A stretch of 13,087 nucleotides of DNA, from positions 1-13,087 of the forward strand of contig USGC01000035.1 in assembly GCA_900554095.1 (NCBI GenBank). Direction: 5' to 3'. A model generated the notes under the pieces. It had not been told where the DNA came from and did not search any database. It was given only the letters and a program-made list of their open reading frames with translations. Position numbers and translations under genes: made by a program. Shown here piece by piece: positions 6,145 through 10,516 of this stretch. Numbering within the stretch: the stretch's first letter is position 1; the number at the start of each line of letters is the position of its first letter. The DNA comes from an uncultured bacterium. Its GTDB lineage: Bacteria > Cyanobacteriota > Vampirovibrionia > Gastranaerophilales > Gastranaerophilaceae.

Positions 6145-7914
6145 ATGGGATTGGCGGCATCACAAGCAAGATTTTTAGCCATAACTTCTCGAAAAACTAA
6201 CTGCGAATTTCAATCAATGCAGATAGCTCAGGAGAAGCTTTCTATTACACGTGATTTACAAAAAGCTTCAGATCAATACCAAGCAGCCTTAAATCAATCA
6301 AAACTCGTTTGGGATCCGGACGGAAGCGGAACAAATGCTTATGACTTAAGCTATGATATTATGATGAGGCCTTCTGCCGTAAACAATTATACACCTTATC
6401 TTATTACAACAAAAGACGGGCGGGTTGTTCTTGACAGCAAGATGGCTGCTGCGGCCAGACAAGCCGGTATTCCTGAGAACGGATTAAAGGATAAAACAAT
6501 TGTTCTTGACGATGGTACAACAACTACTACATACAAGCAAGCGTATGCAAAATTTATTAATCAAATGGTTAAAAACGGTGGTATGAGCGAAACTTCTGCC
6601 GTATCTTGTCGTACAATTGGACTTTTAGAAGACGTAGGTACAGGCGCCCCGCTGCTGGATAAAACAACCGCATCAGAAATGAACATTAATGACTTAATCG
6701 CATATATTGACACCACAATTGCGAATGGCCAGTACGGAACTGACGGACAAAAAGAACTTGCAGAAGCATTGACATTTGATTTTGCTAAAGATGCTGATGG
6801 CAACTCTACACTAGATTTAAAATTAGACTTAAGTAACAAAGGCGATGCAAATTCTGATTACTTTGTTTATAATAATCAAAAAACAACAAATACAGAATTT
6901 ACATTGTCAGATTTGCTTACAGATGACATAACATTTGCTATGACCGGTAATGCAAATTCGACAAAATGGTGGAAAAAAGCACTTGCTTTTATTTGTTCGC
7001 TGCCGACTTTGGGCATAGCTTACAACGGATTAAAAGATGTTTTTGGCGTAACTGAAGGCGGCTATCCTGAAGGCTGTGAAACTGATGAAGACAAAGCAAT
7101 GTTTGATTTTCTTGATAGCATGATTGATGGTTTTGCAAAGCTTTTGAAAGTAGACAAAGATGATCCGGAAAGCTGTGCTGCATTTGATTATGCTGTAAAA
7201 GAAACATTCAGCCTGCTTTCACAGAATACCGATTTAGGCAGTAGAAATCACTCAACAGACGCGTTTAACGATGCAATCAAAGGTGCAAATGAACATAACG
7301 GCTGGGTTACAAAAGATGCGGCAAAGGATAAAGAATATGGTACTCAGGCTATCAGCTTATCAAACTTAGCAGAATCATTTATGACATTCTATGCTCAAGG
7401 CTTGAACGGATATGATGAATCCTATTATATTAAACCATCATCTAAGAAGTCATCTTACGTAACAGATGACACGACATACCTTTGGAAAGTTGGCAACCCG
7501 GACGCTAATACTGCACAAGAGATGTATGTAGCAGAATTCTACAGCTCAATGTTTAACAATATATGCCAAAACGGCTGGGTTGAAAACGACCAGATAAACG
7601 ACGAAGAATATTTAAGCCATGGAATGAAGAATGCGCAATTTTTCATATCATCATTGAGTAATGACAATTACTATTATCAAGATCGTTATACAGACTGCGG
7701 TTATGTAATGGAAGTTACAGATGAAGACGCTATTACACAGGCAGAACTAGAATATACAAATAAGAAAAGTAAATTAAATTACAAAGAGCAGCAGCTTGAA
7801 GTTGATATGAAGCGTTTAGACTTAGAGATTTCATCCCTAACAACCGAATATGACACTGTTAAGAATTTAATAAGCAAAAACGTAGAAAAAACTTTCACAA
7901 TGTTTAATTCTTAA
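6145..7914 (+). CDS. Flagellin-like / secreted large protein with conserved ends and variable middle
   Basis: A 589-residue protein. The frame opens at TTG 6124, but the ribosome binding site AAAGGAAA lies downstream of that codon, so ATG 6145 is chosen. The first ~55 residues (MGLAASQARFLAITSRK, then MQIAQEKLSITRDLQ) form one amphipathic helix. The last ~45 (KEQQLEVDMKRLDLEIS...TEYDTVKNLISKNVEKTF) form a coiled coil. The middle is acidic, Asn/Asp-rich and variable-looking, with a hydrophobic stretch near 275-300 (WWKKALAFICSLPTLGIAYN). I know similar N- and C-terminal motifs from a multi-copy family in gut Melainabacteria, but cannot name a function. There is no Sec signal. The layout resembles flagellins or hook-associated proteins, which use type III export, and the sigma-28 promoter fits. 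It may instead be an unrelated surface protein. Confidence 0.75.
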   Translation: MGLAASQARFLAITSRKTNCEFQSMQIAQEKLSITRDLQKASDQYQAALNQSKLVWDPDGSGTNAYDLSYDIMMRPSAVNNYTPYLITTKDGRVVLDSKMAAAARQAGIPENGLKDKTIVLDDGTTTTTYKQAYAKFINQMVKNGGMSETSAVSCRTIGLLEDVGTGAPLLDKTTASEMNINDLIAYIDTTIANGQYGTDGQKELAEALTFDFAKDADGNSTLDLKLDLSNKGDANSDYFVYNNQKTTNTEFTLSDLLTDDITFAMTGNANSTKWWKKALAFICSLPTLGIAYNGLKDVFGVTEGGYPEGCETDEDKAMFDFLDSMIDGFAKLLKVDKDDPESCAAFDYAVKETFSLLSQNTDLGSRNHSTDAFNDAIKGANEHNGWVTKDAAKDKEYGTQAISLSNLAESFMTFYAQGLNGYDESYYIKPSSKKSSYVTDDTTYLWKVGNPDANTAQEMYVAEFYSSMFNNICQNGWVENDQINDEEYLSHGMKNAQFFISSLSNDNYYYQDRYTDCGYVMEVTDEDAITQAELEYTNKKSKLNYKEQQLEVDMKRLDLEISSLTTEYDTVKNLISKNVEKTFTMFNS

Positions 7915-8042
7915 TAATGATTGGAAAAAAACGGGTGTGTAGTTTTATTGACCGGAGCCAATCCTCGAGCCGGTAACTCTTCGGCCAACACACCCGTTCC
8001 CGATAAAAACATAGCTATAATCAAAAACAATTTTATATTCAT
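7911..8042 (-). pseudogene. Truncated 5' copy of the secreted TonB-C-like gene (43 codons)
   Basis: On the minus strand an ATG at 8042 starts a 43-codon frame whose first 38 residues match the 214-residue neighbour, differing only at residues 2 and 3 (NI for KT). It keeps the signal peptide and mature start EELPARGLAP, then leaves homology after THPFF and stops at 7911. The stop codon overlaps the last codons of the 589-residue gene on the other strand. It begins 5 bases after the neighbour's stop, and there is no ribosome binding site or promoter of its own. It is most likely a duplication remnant. A translated short secreted peptide cannot be excluded, since the base differences in the shared coding part are mostly silent. 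Confidence 0.6.
7925..7998 (-). terminator. Terminator-like inverted repeat facing the 589-residue gene
   Basis: Read on the minus strand, AACGGGTGTGT (complement of 7988-7998) pairs with ACACACCCGTT (complement of 7930-7940) and is followed by a T-run (complement of 7925-7931). The loop of about 47 nt contains a smaller ACCGG/CCGGT stem. It would end transcripts from the two minus-strand genes. The long loop lowers confidence. Confidence 0.45.
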
Positions 8043-8046
8043 AAAA
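7925..8046. repeat. 122-bp direct repeat, copy 1
   Basis: It matches 8574-8695 base for base without gaps, with 5 mismatches by eye (about 96% identical). On the minus strand it runs from TTTTATG at the start codon to a T-run after the ACACACCCG arm. Two differences are silent in the shared frame and the others change codons 2 and 3. The A-run next to it is 7 long here and 9 in copy 2. Recombination between the copies would delete 649 bp, removing the full-length gene. Confidence 0.9.
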
Positions 8047-8691
8047 TTAGTCATCTGGATTTAGTATTACCTCCTTCTCCCCCGGGAGTAGAAAATTGCC
8101 AGGTATATGTGCGTCTTTTAATTTACCGTAAATCACTAAAATAACATTATTGCTATTTTGTTCGCAAGTCAAAATAAATTTTTTATCTTTAGTTTTTTTA
8201 TTCAGTTGTCTGTAGTCTTTGTAAATGTTAATATCAACCAATCCATTAGTGTTCCCCCCCCTATTATCTTTGGTAAAATACATAAACTGTATGTCATTTT
8301 CTTTAGTTTTGCATAAAGAAATATCAACATTCAATTCATCATAATTCATTTGGGGATAAAACGGTTTAACGACAGATTTTATCATATCAAGAGAGGGTGT
8401 ATTAAGTTTATCAATAAGTGAATTTTTACGTAAAATGCGGTAGTTTGTATCATCAAACGATCCGTCTTTTTTTATTGTTATTCTATAACCCACTTCACAA
8501 TCATCAACTGCAAAATATTTTGGTGGTCTGTAGTTAACATATAGGTCGTACGTGAGATCTTCCAGATATTGAAAAAAAAACGGGTGTGTTGTTTTATTGA
8601 CCGGAGCCAATCCTCGAGCTGGTAACTCTTCGGCCAACACACCCGTTCCCGATAAAAACATAGCTATAATCAAAAACAATTTTGTTTTCAT
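8047..8691 (-). CDS. Secreted protein with TonB/TolA C-terminal-like domain
   Basis: A 214-residue protein with a clear signal peptide: basic start MKTK, hydrophobic core LFLIIAMFL, likely cleavage after VLA20 before EELPA. Residues 66-127 read like a TonB_C/TolA-C domain: a strand YRITIKKDGSF, a short DTNYRILRKNS strand, a helix SLDMIKSVVKPF ending in a Pro-rich turn, and a final strand ELNVDISL. Unlike TonB it has no membrane anchor or Pro-rich spacer before the domain, so it is not an energy transducer in the usual sense. Three Cys (65, 127, 176) could form disulphides. Residues 128-214 are unrecognised. There is no ribosome binding site, but a perfect promoter puts +1 at or near the ATG. 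The gene contains T9 (codons 38-40) and G8 (codons 144-146) runs. Function is unknown. Confidence 0.75.
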   Translation of the reverse strand: MKTKLFLIIAMFLSGTGVLAEELPARGLAPVNKTTHPFFFQYLEDLTYDLYVNYRPPKYFAVDDCEVGYRITIKKDGSFDDTNYRILRKNSLIDKLNTPSLDMIKSVVKPFYPQMNYDELNVDISLCKTKENDIQFMYFTKDNRGGNTNGLVDINIYKDYRQLNKKTKDKKFILTCEQNSNNVILVIYGKLKDAHIPGNFLLPGEKEVILNPDD

Positions 8692-8695
8692 AAAA
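8574..8695. repeat. 122-bp direct repeat, copy 2 (inside the secreted-protein gene)
   Basis: This is the intact copy: on the minus strand it covers the start codon, signal peptide and first mature residues up to the T9 run encoding Phe38-40. It contains a 13-bp perfect inverted repeat, AACGGGTGTGTTG (8579-8591) with CAACACACCCGTT (8635-8647), longer than the 11 bp in copy 1. Confidence 0.9.
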
Positions 8696-8697
8696 CC

Positions 8698-8725
8698 ATT
8701 ATAGACTATTAGCTATTTATGTCAA
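8698..8725 (-). promoter_or_regulatory. Perfect consensus sigma-70 promoter, predicts leaderless mRNA
   Basis: On the minus strand TTGACA (8720-8725) and TATAAT (8698-8703) are separated by 16 bp; both boxes match consensus fully. The -35 box overlaps the TGA stop of the 533-residue gene. Counting the usual distance from the -10 box puts +1 at about 8691, the A of the ATG. The bases between (GGTTTT) hold no Shine-Dalgarno sequence. Confidence 0.8.
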
Positions 8726-10323
8726 TACCCATAATTAAAAATATCTCCGGAGTTTATATATTCCTGAATGTATGGTGTGTATATATCCATGAGCCCGGCA
8801 TTGTAGATCTCTTTTATGCCTTTTTGTGTAAAATGAGGCAAACCGACTGTGTCTACAAACCATGGGTTGGCTTTTTTAAATTCTTCAATTGGTATCGCAG
8901 TTTCGCAACTTCCCATATTGACGATCCCATGTGCCGCTTTTGAACCAAAAGGCGATGTTCTCATGAATTTTCCTTGCGTGCTTTGAGTTATGTAGGTGCG
9001 CCCCACATGAGTGTTGAAAAGTTTTGAAATCGGATCATGTGGGTCGCGGTAGTTTACAATATATTTTTTATAGTCAGTTGATCCGCCTTTACTTTTAATA
9101 TTATTTAATATCCTTGGCGGAAGTGGAAATGCATTATAAGTATATGTCTGTAAACCCAGCATAAGTCCTGCATAAATTGCTTCAGACCCGCCTTCAGAGT
9201 GCCCGGCCGTTTCAATAATGTATTGATCTTTGAGTTTCTCTGTAATAATTTTGGCAAATTCTAACGCTTTTTCCATCTGGCGTGATGGCTTACCTGTGCC
9301 CATTTTGAGGTTGGCACCGTGGTCTTTTATGCTGCGCGGGTCTGTGCCTACAAAACAAATGACGATTTCATTGCCCTTTACGTACGCAACTGCTTTGAAA
9401 TTGCTTTGTTTATCATGGATTTTTAATGAGTTGGTCTGTTTTTCACCATCAAACATCGTTAAAATCTCATAACCGTAAGGAATTGCAACATTCCGGCCTT
9501 GTACAATGCTGTCAGTAATTATACATAGTTGACGATAAATCTCTGCTTTTTTATGCATTGCTTTTTCGTCTTCTGAGGCTTGCGGTGCGGCTGAGGCAAA
9601 AGAAGATGTAGTAAACTCCGGTAAATTTGCATTTGGTATGGAATACTTAACCGGAGTTTCGCCGGTGTAGTTATTCAGAGCCGGTTTTGCCGCATTTAAG
9701 GGCTTTTCAGCAGCAGTAAGATTTGCAGGCTGCATTTTGGGATTTAAAAGTTCCTGAACATCAGAATTTATTGATAAATATTCATTCTGATCGTTTTCGT
9801 AAGTGTTTAATTCCTCTGCAAGACCTTCATAATCTTTGTTTTGAGCAGCATATTCAATGCGTTTTACAGTAACTTCGTTTTTCTCAAGAAGTTTTTTGTT
9901 TTCCGCATAAGACTCCAGCAGCCTTTTGTATTCGACATTGTCCTTTGTGGTCTGCATTTGGTCTAAAGTATTCTGCATACTTTTTCTTGTAATTTCGTTT
10001 GTTTGCTTAATACTGTCGATTACAACAGGAACTTGCTGAATTACTACGGTGTGATTGTTTTTTAGATTAGAAGTCTTGCTGAGCGCATTAAGTATTTTGC
10101 TCGACGCTGCCAAGCCTACTTTAAGTATGGCAACTGCCGTAGAAAGAATTTTCCCGGCTTTTGTGTTTTTGGTTTCCGGCACAGTCTCTGGAGATGCTGC
10201 TTTAGTTGGAAGTGTTTTAGGCTCATAAGAAACTCCGCTTCCGGGCTTGCTTCTATAATAATCTCTGACTTTAGTGCCATCGTCTCTTGTGTACGAGTTT
10301 ACGTGAATTGTTTCATTATTCAT
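8722..10323 (-). CDS. Alpha/beta-hydrolase with long N-terminal extension
   Basis: A 533-residue protein. ATG at 10323 has AAAGGA six bases upstream, better than the in-frame ATG at 10350. Residues 6-27 carry a HVNSYTRDDGTKVRDYYR motif, a short 'DGT-V-x-YR' module seen near the N-terminus of assorted phage and surface proteins. Residues 56-82 are hydrophobic or amphipathic (KILSTAVAILKVGLAASSKI), 100-190 are helical coiled-coil-like, and 195-255 are a Pro/Ala-rich linker. The C-terminal domain (about 256-490) has VGTD (325-328), GHSEGG (374-379, Ser376), Asp430 in YRDPHDPISKL and His465 in KAAHGIVNMG. It aligns block by block with the 235-residue hydrolase at 5018-5725. A tail of about 43 residues follows. 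It lacks a classical signal peptide. The domain suggests an esterase or lipase; an effector or membrane-attack role is inference. Confidence 0.82.
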   Translation of the reverse strand: MNNETIHVNSYTRDDGTKVRDYYRSKPGSGVSYEPKTLPTKAASPETVPETKNTKAGKILSTAVAILKVGLAASSKILNALSKTSNLKNNHTVVIQQVPVVIDSIKQTNEITRKSMQNTLDQMQTTKDNVEYKRLLESYAENKKLLEKNEVTVKRIEYAAQNKDYEGLAEELNTYENDQNEYLSINSDVQELLNPKMQPANLTAAEKPLNAAKPALNNYTGETPVKYSIPNANLPEFTTSSFASAAPQASEDEKAMHKKAEIYRQLCIITDSIVQGRNVAIPYGYEILTMFDGEKQTNSLKIHDKQSNFKAVAYVKGNEIVICFVGTDPRSIKDHGANLKMGTGKPSRQMEKALEFAKIITEKLKDQYIIETAGHSEGGSEAIYAGLMLGLQTYTYNAFPLPPRILNNIKSKGGSTDYKKYIVNYRDPHDPISKLFNTHVGRTYITQSTQGKFMRTSPFGSKAAHGIVNMGSCETAIPIEEFKKANPWFVDTVGLPHFTQKGIKEIYNAGLMDIYTPYIQEYINSGDIFNYGY

Positions 10324-10516
10324 AAAATGTCCTTTCGTTGTTTGGAACATTTGATGAATATGTAGTGTAAGGCGTATATTTATTAAAACATATTTAAGCC
10401 CATTCTGTCAACCGGAACTTTTTCAATTATTATTTTTTCATTAAGATTATTCAAAAAAAATCTTGTCTATGCTATGCTTTTTACAGCAAGACTATAATGG
10501 AGAGGAAAATTTTATA
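10324..10516. other. Divergent intergenic region between the hydrolase gene and secA
   Basis: It holds the minus-strand promoter described at 10382-10411. On the plus strand a perfect TATAAT at 10493-10498 has no -35 partner and sits so close to the secA ribosome binding site (AGAGGA, 10501-10506) that its transcript would lose that site, so the true secA start is probably higher up. TATGCT boxes at 10468-10478 with TTCAAA at 10450-10455 are a weak alternative. AAGATT (10443-10448) can pair with AATCTT (10459-10464) in the leader. I see no gene here. Confidence 0.5.
10382..10411 (-). promoter_or_regulatory. Sigma-70 promoter for the extended hydrolase gene
   Basis: On the minus strand TTGACA (10406-10411) and TTTAAT (10382-10387) lie 18 bp apart, 6/6 and 5/6 matches to consensus. 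The leader to the ATG at 10323 would be about 50 nt and contains the AAAGGA ribosome binding site. Confidence 0.7.

Noticed and set aside
8719..8943. Plus-strand 74-residue frame over the end of the extended hydrolase gene
   Set aside because: It lies opposite a well-supported coding region with conserved hydrolase domain and has no ribosome binding site.
10324..10350. ATG at 10350 as start of the extended hydrolase
   Set aside because: The AAAGGA site lies downstream of it and serves ATG 10323; the nine extra residues would be the ribosome binding site itself.
10493..10498. TATAAT as the secA -10 box
   Set aside because: There is no -35 partner, and a start about 7 bases further on would remove the secA ribosome binding site.
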